Origin: Streptomyces sp. CCM_MD2014
GTDB taxonomy: Bacteria > Actinomycetota > Actinomycetes > Streptomycetales > Streptomycetaceae
Direction: 5' to 3'
Assembly (NCBI RefSeq): GCF_000772045.1
Contig: NZ_CP009754.1
Span: 8,184,001 to 8,248,000, forward strand
DNA length: 64,000 nt
The notes beneath the pieces are model-generated. The model did not search any database, was not told the DNA's origin, and saw only the letters and a list, made by a program, of their open reading frames with translations. Below are positions 15,084 through 23,713 of this stretch, piece after piece. The stretch's first letter is position 1, and each line of letters opens with the position of its first letter. Made by a program: the position numbers and the translations under genes.

Positions 15084-17423
15084 TCAGCCATCGGTGGCCG
15101 GCACGGGCCGGCCCGCACTGCTCCGGACGCCTACGGCTTCCAGGCGGACCACCAGGCCTTTTGACGTCGGCTGGTTGCTGATGTCCGCCACGCTGTCCAG
15201 CGGCACGAGGACCTGAGTCTCCGGGTAGTAGGCCGCCGCGCAGCCGCGGCTGGTCGGATAGGGGACGACCTGGAAACCCTCCGCGCGGCGCTCCGTCTCG
15301 TCGGTCCACACGCTCACCAGATCCACGCTCTGCCCCTCGGACAGCCCGAGTTCCATGATGTCCTCCGGATTGACGAGCACGACTTTGCGGCTGCCGTGGA
15401 TGCCGCGGTAGCGGTCGTTGTTCGTGTAGGGAATCGTGTTCCACTGGTCGTGCGAGCGGAGCGTCTGCAGCAGCAGGTGTCCCTCGGGGGCCTGCGGCAT
15501 CTCCCAGTCGTTGCACGTGAACCGGGCCCGGCCCGTGGATGTGCCGTAGATCCCCTCGTTGACGGGGTTCGGCAGACTGATGCCGCCCGGCCGGGTCACC
15601 CGCCGGTTGAAGTCGTGGAAACCAGGCACGACGTTGGCGATCCGGTCACGGACGGTCCCGTAGTCGGCCTCGAACCGCGCCCACGGAATGCCGGCTCCGC
15701 CGTCCAGGGTGCGGCGTGCCAGCCGGCACAGGATGGCGACCTCGCTGAGCAGCAGGCGGGACGCCGGCTGCAGACGCCCCCGGGAGGTGTGCACCTCGCT
15801 CATGGAGTTCTCCACGGTGACGAACTGCTCGCCGCCCGACTGGACGTCCACCTCGGTACGCCCCAGGGTCGGCAGGATGAGCGCGGTCTCGCCGCAGACC
15901 GTGTGCGACCTGTTGAGCTTCGTGGAGATGTGCGCGGTGAGCCGGCACCGGCGCACGGCCTCCTCGGTGAAGTCGGTGTCGGGAGCGGCCATCACGAAGT
16001 TGCCCGCCACGCCCAGGAAGACCTTGACCCGGCCCTCGTGCATGGCCCTGATCGCGTTCACGGAGTCGAGCCCGTGGTCCCGGGGCGGATCGAAGCCGAA
16101 CTCGTCACGCAGCGCGTCGAGGAAGGAGTCGGGCATCTGCTCCCAGATACCCATGGTGCGGTCACCCTGCACATTGCTGTGCCCGCGCACCGGGCAGGCG
16201 CCGGCCCCGGCCCTGCCGAGATTCCCGCGCAGCAGCAGGAAGTTGACGATCTCCCTGATCGTCGGGACGCCGTGCTTGTGCTGCGTGACCCCCATGGCCC
16301 AGCAGACGACGACCCGCTTGCTGCGCAGGACGTCGTCGCGGACCCGCTCGATGTCCGCGCGTGCCAGCCCGGTCGCCCGGAGCACGTCCTCCCAGGCGAT
16401 GGACCGGGCATGCCGGGCGAACTCCTCGAATCCGCTGGTGTGCGAGGCGATGAAGTCGTGGTCCAGTACGGCGCCCGGCCGGGCGTCCTCGGACTCCAGC
16501 AACAGCCGGTTGAGCCCCTGGAACAGCGCGAGATCGCCACCGCTGCGAATGTGCAGGAACCGGTCGGCGATCTGCACCCCGCGACCGATCACCCCGCGGG
16601 CCTTCTGCGGGTTCTTGAACCGCAGGAGCCCGGCCTCCGGCAACGTGTTGACCGCGATGACACGAGCTCCGTTGAGCTTCGCCTGCTCCAGGGCGGAGAG
16701 CTGGCGCGGGTGATTGGTTCCGGGGTTCTGACCGACGAGGAAGATCAGGTCGGCGTGGTGGAGGTCTTCGAGGCTCACCGTCCCCTTGCCCGTGCCCAGC
16801 GTCTCGTGCAGGGCGAATCCGCTGGACTCGTGGCACATGTTGCTGCAGTCGGGCAGGTTGTTGGTCCCGTACGCCCGGGCGAAGAGCTGCAGGACGAAGG
16901 CGGCCTCGTTGCTCACCCGGCCCGAGGTGTAGAAGACGGCCTCGTCGGGCGAGTCCAGTGACCTCAGTTCGTCGGAGATCAGTCCCAGTGCGTCGTGCCA
17001 GTTGACGGGCTCGTAATGGTCCGAGCCCGGACGCTTGACCATCGGCTCGGTGAGCCGGCCCTGCTGGTTCAACCAGAGGTCGGAGCGCTCGGCCAGCTCG
17101 GACACCGAGTGCCCGCGGAAGAAGTCCGCGGTGATCCGCCGCGAGGTCGCCTCGTCGTTGATGTGCTTGGCGCCGTTCTCGCAGTACTCGTTGAGGTGCC
17201 GGTGACCGGGGGAGGGGTCGGCCCAGGCGCAGCCCGGACAGTCGATGCCGCCCACCTGGTTCATGTTCAGCAGCGTCACTCCGGTGCGCCGCACGGACGT
17301 CTCCTCCAGGGAGTACTCCAGCGCGTGCGTCACCGCCGGCACGCCCGCCGCCCACGTCTTCGGCGGGGTCACCGCGAGTTCGTCCTGGGGCTCTTCGCCC
17401 GGTGGCCTGTGCATCAGGGACAT
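15084..17423 (-). CDS. FdhF/YdeP-family molybdopterin oxidoreductase
   Basis: The protein has 779 aa, the usual length for this family. Features include CPGCAWADP near residue 55, HYEPVNWHDALGLISDEL typical of molybdopterin oxidoreductases, VGQNPGTNHPRQL, AVNTLPEAGLLRFKNPQ, and a C-terminal molydopterin-dinucleotide-binding domain (TLRSHDQWNTIPY, then RGIHGSRKVVLVNPEDI). The family resembles formate dehydrogenase H and acid-resistance protein YdeP, but the four-Cys [4Fe-4S] motif is not visible, so its electron partner is unclear. I place the start at ATG 17421-17423 (MSLMHRPPG); an ATG 39 bp upstream overlaps the SRPBCC stop. It probably shares a transcript with that gene. Confidence 0.88.
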   Translation of the reverse strand: MSLMHRPPGEEPQDELAVTPPKTWAAGVPAVTHALEYSLEETSVRRTGVTLLNMNQVGGIDCPGCAWADPSPGHRHLNEYCENGAKHINDEATSRRITADFFRGHSVSELAERSDLWLNQQGRLTEPMVKRPGSDHYEPVNWHDALGLISDELRSLDSPDEAVFYTSGRVSNEAAFVLQLFARAYGTNNLPDCSNMCHESSGFALHETLGTGKGTVSLEDLHHADLIFLVGQNPGTNHPRQLSALEQAKLNGARVIAVNTLPEAGLLRFKNPQKARGVIGRGVQIADRFLHIRSGGDLALFQGLNRLLLESEDARPGAVLDHDFIASHTSGFEEFARHARSIAWEDVLRATGLARADIERVRDDVLRSKRVVVCWAMGVTQHKHGVPTIREIVNFLLLRGNLGRAGAGACPVRGHSNVQGDRTMGIWEQMPDSFLDALRDEFGFDPPRDHGLDSVNAIRAMHEGRVKVFLGVAGNFVMAAPDTDFTEEAVRRCRLTAHISTKLNRSHTVCGETALILPTLGRTEVDVQSGGEQFVTVENSMSEVHTSRGRLQPASRLLLSEVAILCRLARRTLDGGAGIPWARFEADYGTVRDRIANVVPGFHDFNRRVTRPGGISLPNPVNEGIYGTSTGRARFTCNDWEMPQAPEGHLLLQTLRSHDQWNTIPYTNNDRYRGIHGSRKVVLVNPEDIMELGLSEGQSVDLVSVWTDETERRAEGFQVVPYPTSRGCAAAYYPETQVLVPLDSVADISNQPTSKGLVVRLEAVGVRSSAGRPVPATDG

Positions 17424-17446
17424 CTCTCGCTTTCTGGCGGCTCGGA

Positions 17447-17959
17447 TCAGCCCACGGGCCATCGGGGTACGTGGCTTCGCGGTGGCTCGGACTCCACCGG
17501 ACGGACGCGTCCGTTGCGGATGGTGCCCCTCCAGCCCGGGTTCCCCTCGCCCAGGCCCTCGACGAACTCCTTGAAATGCGCCAGCTCGGACCTGAGCACG
17601 CGTCGCACCAGCCCGGACGCGTCCGCGAGGAAGACCACGACGTTCGGCCGCACGACCTGGAGGCGCACGGTGACCGCGGCACGGTCCGGTGCGGTCTCGT
17701 GGAACGTCACCTCACCCCGGTGCCGTCCGTCGAGACTCCGCCACTCCACGCAGGTGTCCGGCTGCTGCTCGACGATCTCCGTGGCGAACTCATGACGCGC
17801 CGGCCCCAGACCCACGGTCCAGTGGGTGATGGACGGCCTGACCTGCTCGACCTTCACCACCGAGGTCATGAACCGCGGAAACGTCTTGAACTGGGTCCAC
17901 TGGTCGTAGGCGGTGCGCACCGGCACCGCGAGCTGGACGGTCTCTTCGATCGTGGTCAT
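17447..17959 (-). CDS. SRPBCC-family protein (polyketide cyclase/lipid-transport fold)
   Basis: The 170-aa protein has the START/Bet v1-like SRPBCC pattern in residues 1-145: TIEETVQLAVPVRTAYDQWTQFKTFPRFM, a central VEWRSLDG strand and a C-terminal helix. Such proteins bind hydrophobic ligands in an internal cavity; the ligand is unknown. The start is ATG 17957-17959, 13 codons into a longer frame, because it places the family N-terminus correctly. It is the first gene of a pair with the molybdenum oxidoreductase, 23 bp apart or overlapping depending on the start chosen for the latter. Confidence 0.82.
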   Translation of the reverse strand: MTTIEETVQLAVPVRTAYDQWTQFKTFPRFMTSVVKVEQVRPSITHWTVGLGPARHEFATEIVEQQPDTCVEWRSLDGRHRGEVTFHETAPDRAAVTVRLQVVRPNVVVFLADASGLVRRVLRSELAHFKEFVEGLGEGNPGWRGTIRNGRVRPVESEPPRSHVPRWPVG

Positions 17960-18158
17960 GGCTCGCCCATCTGCGATGGCTGGTCCCCACAGTGTCACCG
18001 GCGTACTGATGTGCCGCCATATGGATCTTGGAGGAGCGGCACACTCCGGCGACGAGTTCGGTGGCGGGCTGATGACAGGATGCCGGTGCTGAAGCGGAGC
18101 AGGACAGCAGACAGTCCAGACGGCTCACAAGCGGCTGATCGGGTGGGCCTATGACCGC

Positions 18159-18234
18159 GTCACCGGTCACCGGTCACCGGTCACCGGTCACCGCGTCACC
18201 GCGTCACCGCGTCACCGCGTCACCGGGTCACCGC
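18159..18234. repeat. GTCACCG heptamer/octamer minisatellite
   Basis: Four perfect GTCACCG heptamers (18159-18186) are followed by six octamers of GTCACCGC, one of them GTCACCGG (18187-18234). The last unit contains the stop codon of the TetR gene, so repeat-number change could alter its C-terminus. The mixed 7/8-bp period makes the array incompatible with a constant reading frame. Confidence 0.9.
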
Positions 18235-18818
18235 GGTCCCGCGAGCGAGGCCACCGCTCCCGTGGCCAGGCGGACCGCCCGCCGGGTCACGGCCTCGAAG
18301 TCGTCGCCGGACTCCACCGCCGTCGTGGCCGCGTTGACGAAGCCCTGGAGCAGGCGCGCCGTACGGTGCGGGGCGTCGTCGCCGAGGTCGTCGAGTGCGG
18401 CGATCAGTGGTTCCAGGATCTGGGCGTGCGCCTGTGCCGCGCCTTCCCTGAGCACGGCCGCGTCCCGGTCACCGGCGAGCGCCTGGGCGATGCGGTGCTC
18501 CCCCTCCCGCACCAGGATCAGCTGCGCCCGGACGTAGGCCGCCACGGCTTCTTCGGGGGTCCGGGCGTCCGTCATCTCGGCGCGGATCCGGGAGGTCCAG
18601 CGGGGCGCGGCCTCGCGTACGACCTCGGCCAGCAGTTGTCCGCGGTCGGCGAAGTACTTGTAGACGCTGTTGCGGGCCAGTCCGGTGCGGGCGGCCACCG
18701 CGGAGAAGGTGACGGCCGAGGCGTCGCCCTCCTCCAGGATCTCGCGTGCCGCGGCGACCAGTGCGGCACGCTGCTGGGCCCGGTGGTCGGCGACGGAGGC
18801 TGCACGGATCTTGGGCAC
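18228..18818 (-). CDS. TetR-family transcriptional repressor
   Basis: The protein has 196 aa. A TetR helix-turn-helix is at about residues 10-60 (RAALVAAAREILEEGD, then VAARTGLARNSVYKYFADRGQLLAEVV), followed by an all-alpha ligand domain. The start is GTG 18816-18818 (VPKIRAASV), with GAG immediately before it. The gene diverges from an FtsX/ATPase exporter across a spacer holding a perfect 25-bp palindrome and a degenerate copy. It therefore most likely represses the exporter and perhaps itself, relieved by the exported compound. Its stop codon lies inside the GTCACCG minisatellite. Confidence 0.92.
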   Translation of the reverse strand: MPKIRAASVADHRAQQRAALVAAAREILEEGDASAVTFSAVAARTGLARNSVYKYFADRGQLLAEVVREAAPRWTSRIRAEMTDARTPEEAVAAYVRAQLILVREGEHRIAQALAGDRDAAVLREGAAQAHAQILEPLIAALDDLGDDAPHRTARLLQGFVNAATTAVESGDDFEAVTRRAVRLATGAVASLAGPR

Positions 18819-18864
18819 CTCGTCAGTGTAGGAGGCGATCGGCCCCGGGCGGATGGACCCCCGC

Positions 18865-18916
18865 TTGGGGACGCCGTGTCGCCATCTTCTATGTTGGGGA
18901 CACCGTGTCCCCAACA
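18865..18916. promoter_or_regulatory. tandem TetR operators: perfect 25-bp palindrome plus degenerate copy
   Basis: The main site (18892-18916) has 12-bp arms, TGTTGGGGACAC and GTGTCCCCAACA, around a single C. A second copy at 18865-18883 (TTGGGGACGCCGTGTCGCC) differs at two positions from the same core and is 27 bp upstream. Both lie between the divergent tetR and FtsX genes; the perfect site ends 22 bp before the permease start. Confidence 0.85.
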
Positions 18917-18938
18917 TTCTCCCTGGGAAGGCCTTCCC

Positions 18939-20057
18939 GTGTACTTGGCTCTGCTCGAACTGAAGGCGGCCCGTGGCCGCTTTCTCCTGATGGGTAGCGT
19001 CGTGGTCCTCGTTGCCGCGCTCGTCGGCATCGTCAGCGGTTTCACCACCGGACTCGGCGACGACACCATCTCCGCGCTGCGCAGACTCCCCGCGACCCAC
19101 CTCGCCTTCGACCGCGGGGCCGACTCCGACCAGTTCGCCCGCAGCCTGGTGGGCGAGGCGGAACTGGACGGCTGGCGCGAGCGCGACGGCGTCGAGGCCG
19201 CTCCGCTCGGCGTCTCCATCGCCCGTGGCACCACGGACCGGAAGGTGGAAGTGGACTTCGCCGCCTTCGGTGTCGAGCCCGGGTCCTTCCTCGACCCCGG
19301 CGCCGCCTCCGGCACGGCCCTGTCCGCCGGCGAACCGTCCGGCGTCGTCGTCTCGCAGCAGCTGGTGAAGGACGGCGTACGTGTCGGCGACCTCCTGACC
19401 GTCGACCGCCTGGGTGTCGAACTCGAGGTGACCGGCACGACCGGGCGCTCCTCGTACGGGCACGTCCCCGTGGCCTATCTGCCCGTCGAGACCTGGCAGC
19501 GCATCCGGTTCGCCACGCCCGGCACGCGGGCCGCCGTCGCCGAGCCGCCGCACCAGTACAGTGCGGTCGCCCTCAAGGCCGGGGCCGGGGCGGATCTCAC
19601 CGGGGCGGACCGGGCCCTGACCACTCGGACCGTGACCGTCGAGGACGCCTACGCCGCAGCTCCGGGCTACACCGGAGAACGTCTGACCATGACATCGATC
19701 CAGGCGTTCCTCTACGCCATCGCACCGCTCGTCGTGGGTGCCTTCTTCGCGGTGTGGACCGTGCAGCGCCGCCCCGAACTCGCGCTGCTGCGAGCGATGG
19801 GCGCCTCGCGGGCGCGGTTGCTGGGCCACACCCTCGCGCAAGCCGCGATCGTGGTGACGGCGGGCGCGGTGGTCGGAGCGGCGCTGGCCGCGGCGCTGGG
19901 CCTGGCGGTCGGCTCCGAGGTGCCGTTCAGTCTTCCGGCGGGCGCACTCGTCGCCACCATGGCGACGGTCGTCCTGGTCGGCCTCGCCGGGACCGCCGTC
20001 ACACTGCGCAAGGTGACCACCGTTGACCCGATGACCATGCTGGGAGCCGGCCGATGA
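18939..20057 (+). CDS. FtsX-like ABC transporter permease
   Basis: The protein has 372 aa with MacB/FtsX topology: a first transmembrane helix near residues 15-37, a large extracytoplasmic domain, and three helices at about 255-275, 300-325 and 338-360 with the FtsX signature RRPELALLRAMGASRARLL between them. It pairs with the ATPase encoded next, whose ATG overlaps its stop by 4 nt. Such exporters pump antibiotics or lipids or act in cell-envelope stress. GTG 18939-18941 has a GGGAAGG ribosome site 7 nt upstream. It is controlled by the divergent TetR through the palindrome just upstream. Confidence 0.9.
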   Translation: MYLALLELKAARGRFLLMGSVVVLVAALVGIVSGFTTGLGDDTISALRRLPATHLAFDRGADSDQFARSLVGEAELDGWRERDGVEAAPLGVSIARGTTDRKVEVDFAAFGVEPGSFLDPGAASGTALSAGEPSGVVVSQQLVKDGVRVGDLLTVDRLGVELEVTGTTGRSSYGHVPVAYLPVETWQRIRFATPGTRAAVAEPPHQYSAVALKAGAGADLTGADRALTTRTVTVEDAYAAAPGYTGERLTMTSIQAFLYAIAPLVVGAFFAVWTVQRRPELALLRAMGASRARLLGHTLAQAAIVVTAGAVVGAALAAALGLAVGSEVPFSLPAGALVATMATVVLVGLAGTAVTLRKVTTVDPMTMLGAGR

Positions 20058-20734
20058 GTCTCGACCTTCTCGACGTCACCGTGCGGCTGGGCCGCGGCGA
20101 GTCCCGCGTCACCGCTCTGAGCGGGCTGACCGTGAGCTTCGCGCCCGCCGCCCTGACCGCGCTGGTCGGCCCCTCCGGGTCGGGCAAGTCCACCCTGCTG
20201 GCCGTCGCGGGCGCGCTGCTGCGGCCGGACGCGGGCCGGGTGCTGCTCAACGGCGCCGACATCGCGGGACTGTCCCCCGCCCAGCAGGCCCGGCTGCGCC
20301 GGGAGCGGATCGGCTACGTCTTCCAGAGCGGCAATCTCCTCAGCGGCCTCACCGCCCTCGAACAACTGCTGGCCGCGGCGTCCGTCGCCGGCCGCTCACC
20401 GCGGGCGGTACGCGCTCGCGCCATCGAGCTGCTGACCGAGGTCGGTCTGGGGCACCGGCTGCGGCACCGGGCCGACCAGATGTCCGGCGGGGAACGGCAG
20501 CGCATCGCCCTCGCACGCGCACTGCTGCTCGAACCGGACGTCCTGCTGGTCGACGAGCCGACGGCCGCGGTCGACCGGGATCGGGCGGCCGGCATCGTCG
20601 ACCTGCTCGCCGCGACGACCCGGCGCCACAGCTGCGTGACCGTGGTCGCCACGCACGACCCGGTCGTGGTGGACGCGGCGGACCACGTGGTCGACATGGC
20701 CCGGCTGCGCGCCGGAGCGGACAGCCCGCGCTGA
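20054..20734 (+). CDS. ABC transporter ATP-binding protein (LolD/MacB type)
   Basis: The 226-aa protein has Walker A GPSGSGKST (about residues 37-45), a Q-loop in YVFQSGNLLSGLTALEQ, ABC signature SGGERQR, Walker B VLLVDEPTAAVD, and the H-loop ATHD. It energises the FtsX-like permease encoded immediately upstream (ATGA overlap). The size and motifs match the LolD/MacB export subfamily. A hairpin terminator lies 257 bp downstream near the convergent zeta-toxin gene. Confidence 0.95.
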   Translation: MSLDLLDVTVRLGRGESRVTALSGLTVSFAPAALTALVGPSGSGKSTLLAVAGALLRPDAGRVLLNGADIAGLSPAQQARLRRERIGYVFQSGNLLSGLTALEQLLAAASVAGRSPRAVRARAIELLTEVGLGHRLRHRADQMSGGERQRIALARALLLEPDVLLVDEPTAAVDRDRAAGIVDLLAATTRRHSCVTVVATHDPVVVDAADHVVDMARLRAGADSPR

Positions 20735-20991
20735 CCGTCGGGCAGCGCCGACCGGCGAAGAGACCGCTCCCGGGCGGAACCGCCACCGGACCGGCGCACT
20801 GTGCGCCTGCCCGCCCTGCCCGCCCTGCCCGTCGAACACGTCGGAGGGCGGGTTCCACAGGGACGGCGTGGTCGACGGCCCTGCCCACGCTGACGTTGCC
20901 GACGCTCGCGGGATCAGCGGGGCGTCACTGGAAAGGGCGCTCGCTCTCCCGCGTGACCGGGAAGTACTGGTGCCGTACAAGGTTGGACGGA

Positions 20992-21020
20992 GAGGCCCGC
21001 ACCGTGAAGGCGCGGGCCTC
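20992..21020. terminator. bidirectional terminator hairpin
   Basis: A perfect 9-bp stem, GAGGCCCGC with GCGGGCCTC, encloses an 11-nt loop (21001-21011). It lies between the convergent ABC exporter and zeta-toxin genes, 9 bp from the zeta stop, and is followed by CTT on the plus strand. Confidence 0.65.
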
Positions 21021-21029
21021 CTTCGTGCC

Positions 21030-22376
21030 TCACCGACCGCGGCCGCGGCCCTGCTCGGGGCTGCGGCCGGGTCGGGGCACAGCCGCCGGACTCTGCCGCA
21101 CGGTCGAACCGTCGCCGGGGGACCGGGTGGCGTTCGTCGACCGGCTGCGCGCCGCCGCGGCGCTGGGACGGGCAGGCAGAGCCGGGCCCGGCTCGCTGAC
21201 GGCGCGGTGCGCGGCGGTGTGCAGGACCTGGCGCCGTTCCTGCTCCTGCGCCCGCTGGCCGGGCGTGAGTGTCGCACGTCGGGCGAGTTCCCCGAGCAGT
21301 CGTTCAGCGGCCGCCTCCTGTCGTACGGCGGTCTGCCCGAGGCCCGCGGACAGGGCCGCATGCCGGTCGACGAGGGTGTGCGCGAGGAGTTGCACGACGG
21401 CGGCGTCGGTGTGGGCGAGCAGCGTCGGGTCGGGCCCGGCCGGAGCGGTGCCGCGCAGCTGAGCAGCACGCGTGGAGACCTCCCGCCACGGCGCGGTGGG
21501 CGGTGGGAGAATCGGGGCGGCTGCCCGGGCGATGTACTCCAGCTCCGGCATGGCGAAGTCCGGGGCCATCAGCGTCGCCGCCGCGTGCCGGGCGGCGAAC
21601 TGGGCGGCCTCGGCGGGTGACTGCACGCGGGCGTGCTCGCTCCTGATCGCGGCGACGAGGGTCAGCTGGTCGGCCGGCGTTCCCTGGCCGGCGGCGATGG
21701 GCTGGGAGTGGACGGTGAAGCCGTCGCGGCGCAGCACGGCCGCGTAGTTCCCCAGGCCCTCGGCCTCGAAGGCCGCCGCGCCGCGGACCACTCCGGCGAG
21801 CGCGGCGTCATGGATGGCCGGGTCGACCAGGCGGCCGTGCCCGCGCTCCCGGAGTTCCTCCAGGTAGCGCGACATGATGCCCAGCCGGCTGATCGGGCCC
21901 GGCACGGCGACGAAGGCCGTCTCGATCCGGTACGGGGCGACGCCGGGCGGCAGGTGCGCCGACTGGATGCGACGGCAGATGTTCTCGTACTCGTCCGGGG
22001 TGACCATGGCGGACTCCAGCAGGATGTGGAAGCCGCGCTCCAGCGCGTACTGCTGGGCCTGTTCCCACCACGCGTCTCCGTCCGGCCGGACCAGGGCGTC
22101 GGCCTCCTGCGGCCGTTCGGCCTGCCAGCGTGCGTAGTCGGGGTGGTGGGGGTTGTAGAAGTCCATGTTGATCCAGGCGACCTCCCCGTTGCGCTCCAGG
22201 GTGTCCTTGACCATGCGGGTTACGGCCGTCTTGCCCGCCCCGGTCTGCCCGGCCACGATCACGACCACCGGGTTCTGCTGCGGGGTGCAGCCGTCCAGGT
22301 AGACGGGTGCGATCTGCTCGCGGAAGATGCGCCGATTCTCCTCCGGCGGCAGCCGGCCCTCGGTGGTCGGGCTCAC
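21030..22376 (-). CDS. zeta-toxin-family P-loop kinase
   Basis: The protein has 448 aa. A zeta-toxin kinase domain spans about residues 10-270 with Walker A AGQTGAGKT (42-50), WINMDFYNPHHPDY (substrate region with an acidic catalytic residue) and RYLEELRERGHGRLVD. A long Ala/Arg-rich C-terminal tail of about 180 residues follows. Zeta toxins phosphorylate UDP-N-acetylglucosamine and block peptidoglycan synthesis, although long chromosomal members may have other substrates. The GTG start overlaps the TGA of a 97-aa gene that may encode the antitoxin. Both belong to an operon led by a histidine phosphatase. Confidence 0.85.
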   Translation of the reverse strand: MSPTTEGRLPPEENRRIFREQIAPVYLDGCTPQQNPVVVIVAGQTGAGKTAVTRMVKDTLERNGEVAWINMDFYNPHHPDYARWQAERPQEADALVRPDGDAWWEQAQQYALERGFHILLESAMVTPDEYENICRRIQSAHLPPGVAPYRIETAFVAVPGPISRLGIMSRYLEELRERGHGRLVDPAIHDAALAGVVRGAAAFEAEGLGNYAAVLRRDGFTVHSQPIAAGQGTPADQLTLVAAIRSEHARVQSPAEAAQFAARHAAATLMAPDFAMPELEYIARAAAPILPPPTAPWREVSTRAAQLRGTAPAGPDPTLLAHTDAAVVQLLAHTLVDRHAALSAGLGQTAVRQEAAAERLLGELARRATLTPGQRAQEQERRQVLHTAAHRAVSEPGPALPARPSAAAARSRSTNATRSPGDGSTVRQSPAAVPRPGRSPEQGRGRGR

Positions 22377-22666
22377 GCGGCCCCGCCGGCGAGGTAGCGG
22401 CGCACCGTACGGGACAGTGCGTGGGCACGCTCCAGTGCGGCTGTGTCGTCCGGGCGCAGCCGGAGCTGGGCACGGCCCAGGTCCCGCTGGTAGCGGGTGA
22501 GCTGCTCGGCGCGCGTGCCGTCGGCGTCGCGCAGCGCGGCGGAGACCTCCGCCACGGCCGACCGCAGGTCGGCGAGGGCGGCCTCGTAGGGCTGGTCCCC
22601 GTACAGACCGCCGGGGACCGGTTCGACGTGAGCGAGGACCGGGTCGGTGGGGGAGTGGTCGGTCAT
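22373..22666 (-). CDS. small protein upstream of zeta kinase, candidate antitoxin
   Basis: This 97-aa protein (MTDHSPTDPVLAHVEPVPGG...) has an acidic, Pro-containing N-terminus and a helical, Arg/Leu/Ala-rich C-terminal two-thirds (LADLRSAVAEVSAALRDADG, then LTRYQRDLGRAQLRLRPDD) suited to a helical bundle. It overlaps the phosphatase stop (ATGA) and the zeta start (GTGA). Size, helicity and coupling resemble epsilon-type antitoxins, but I see no clear epsilon sequence match, so the role is inferred from position. Confidence 0.7.
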   Translation of the reverse strand: MTDHSPTDPVLAHVEPVPGGLYGDQPYEAALADLRSAVAEVSAALRDADGTRAEQLTRYQRDLGRAQLRLRPDDTAALERAHALSRTVRRYLAGGAA

Positions 22667-23430
22667 GCGGGCGTCGTTCCTTCCATGTCGTCCAGCGAAG
22701 TCAGGTGAGCGGTGTCGCCCCAGGTGACCAGACGCAGCCGGTGGCCGTCGCCGTTCCAGTGCGACACAGAGGCGTTCGGGACCGGCGGCAGTTCCCCGGG
22801 CGCGACGGCGCCGATTCCGGCGAGGACATGGCGCAGGGCGATGACCACGCCGTCGTGCGCGACGACCAGGACCCGCCGCCCGGGCGCGGCCCGACCCAGG
22901 TCGGAGACGAACTGGCCCACGCGTACGGCGACGTCCGTGAGAGCCTCCCCGCCCGGCGGTCGGTAGCACCACTCGCCCAGCAGCTCCCGGCGGTCCGCTT
23001 CCTGCGGCGCCCGGGCCCGCAACGCGGCCGGAGGATGCAACTCGAACACCCCCATCTCCCGGTCCCGCAGCCGCTCGTCGACCAGCACCTCCAGCCGCGG
23101 TCCGCCGAGCCCGGCAGCGCGGGCCGCCATCCCCTCCCACGTCTGCAGGGCGCGCGTATAGGGGGAGCACACCACGAAGTCCGGCCCGGTCTGCGGCGCC
23201 TGCCCGGCCAGCCACTCGCCCAGCGCGACCGCCTGCGCGGCGCCCCGCTCCGACAGCGGAACGTCCCGGTCCCGGCCGGGTACCGGCACGGTGGACCCGG
23301 ACTTCTCCGCCGCCGCGAAGGCGACGTTGGCCGTGCTCTGCCCGTGCCGCACAGCCCACAGTCCGGCCAGTGCGCAGGGCGGCACCAGGGCAGCCGGCGG
23401 CATCCCGTCAGGCGGCGTTCGTACGGTCAT
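22663..23430 (-). CDS. histidine phosphatase (phosphoglycerate mutase-like)
   Basis: The 255-aa protein has the RHG motif in LWAVRHGQSTANV (about residues 27-39), the second conserved Arg in CSPYTRALQTWEG, and the late catalytic His in VLVVAHDGVVIAL. These residues form the phosphohistidine active site. The substrate is unknown; the coupled zeta kinase suggests phosphorylated metabolites as candidates. The start is ATG 23428-23430 with a GAAGGGA ribosome site. It overlaps a small upstream gene by 23 nt and the downstream 97-aa gene by 4 nt. Confidence 0.9.
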   Translation of the reverse strand: MTVRTPPDGMPPAALVPPCALAGLWAVRHGQSTANVAFAAAEKSGSTVPVPGRDRDVPLSERGAAQAVALGEWLAGQAPQTGPDFVVCSPYTRALQTWEGMAARAAGLGGPRLEVLVDERLRDREMGVFELHPPAALRARAPQEADRRELLGEWCYRPPGGEALTDVAVRVGQFVSDLGRAAPGRRVLVVAHDGVVIALRHVLAGIGAVAPGELPPVPNASVSHWNGDGHRLRLVTWGDTAHLTSLDDMEGTTPA

Positions 23431-23623
23431 GACGTCCCTTCTCCGGACTCCCGGGCTTCGGTACGGAGCTGAACGGCGAGAGCGCCCACATGTCGTGGGG
23501 CGCGGGAACGCCCGCCGTGGCGCGGTCGGCGAGTTCACGCGGCTCCGCGGACAGGGCGATGCGGGCCGGAGCGGTGCGGCTGTATGCGTAGCGGTCGGCG
23601 TCGGGATCGGGCGCATCCGTCAT
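23408..23623 (-). CDS. 71-aa protein leading the phosphatase/zeta operon
   Basis: This short frame (MTDAPDPDADRYAYSRTAPARIAL...) ends inside the phosphatase start, a 23-nt overlap. It has no membrane segment, cysteine or known motif. Third-position GC is high and the downstream coupling fits a real gene, but there is no strong ribosome-binding site. I do not recognise its family. Confidence 0.45.
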   Translation of the reverse strand: MTDAPDPDADRYAYSRTAPARIALSAEPRELADRATAGVPAPHDMWALSPFSSVPKPGSPEKGRHDRTNAA

Positions 23624-23684
23624 GTCGTCAGGCTATCCCCGACGATCCGGCCGTGCGGCGCTCCGTCTCGGTCGTGCGTCCTGC

Positions 23685-23713
23685 ACAAGTGGCAGGCGAA
23701 AGGGGTCACTTGT
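23685..23713. promoter_or_regulatory. inverted repeat ACAAGTG-N15-CACTTGT
   Basis: Seven-bp perfect arms are separated by 15 bp in the spacer upstream of the phosphatase/zeta operon. It could be an operator for that operon or a leftover site from the decayed AraC gene to the right. No matching regulator can be named. Confidence 0.35.

Noticed and set aside
18159..18234. Short repeats considered as a CRISPR array
   Set aside because: Units are 7-8 bp and directly adjacent with no spacers, and no cas genes are present; this is a minisatellite.
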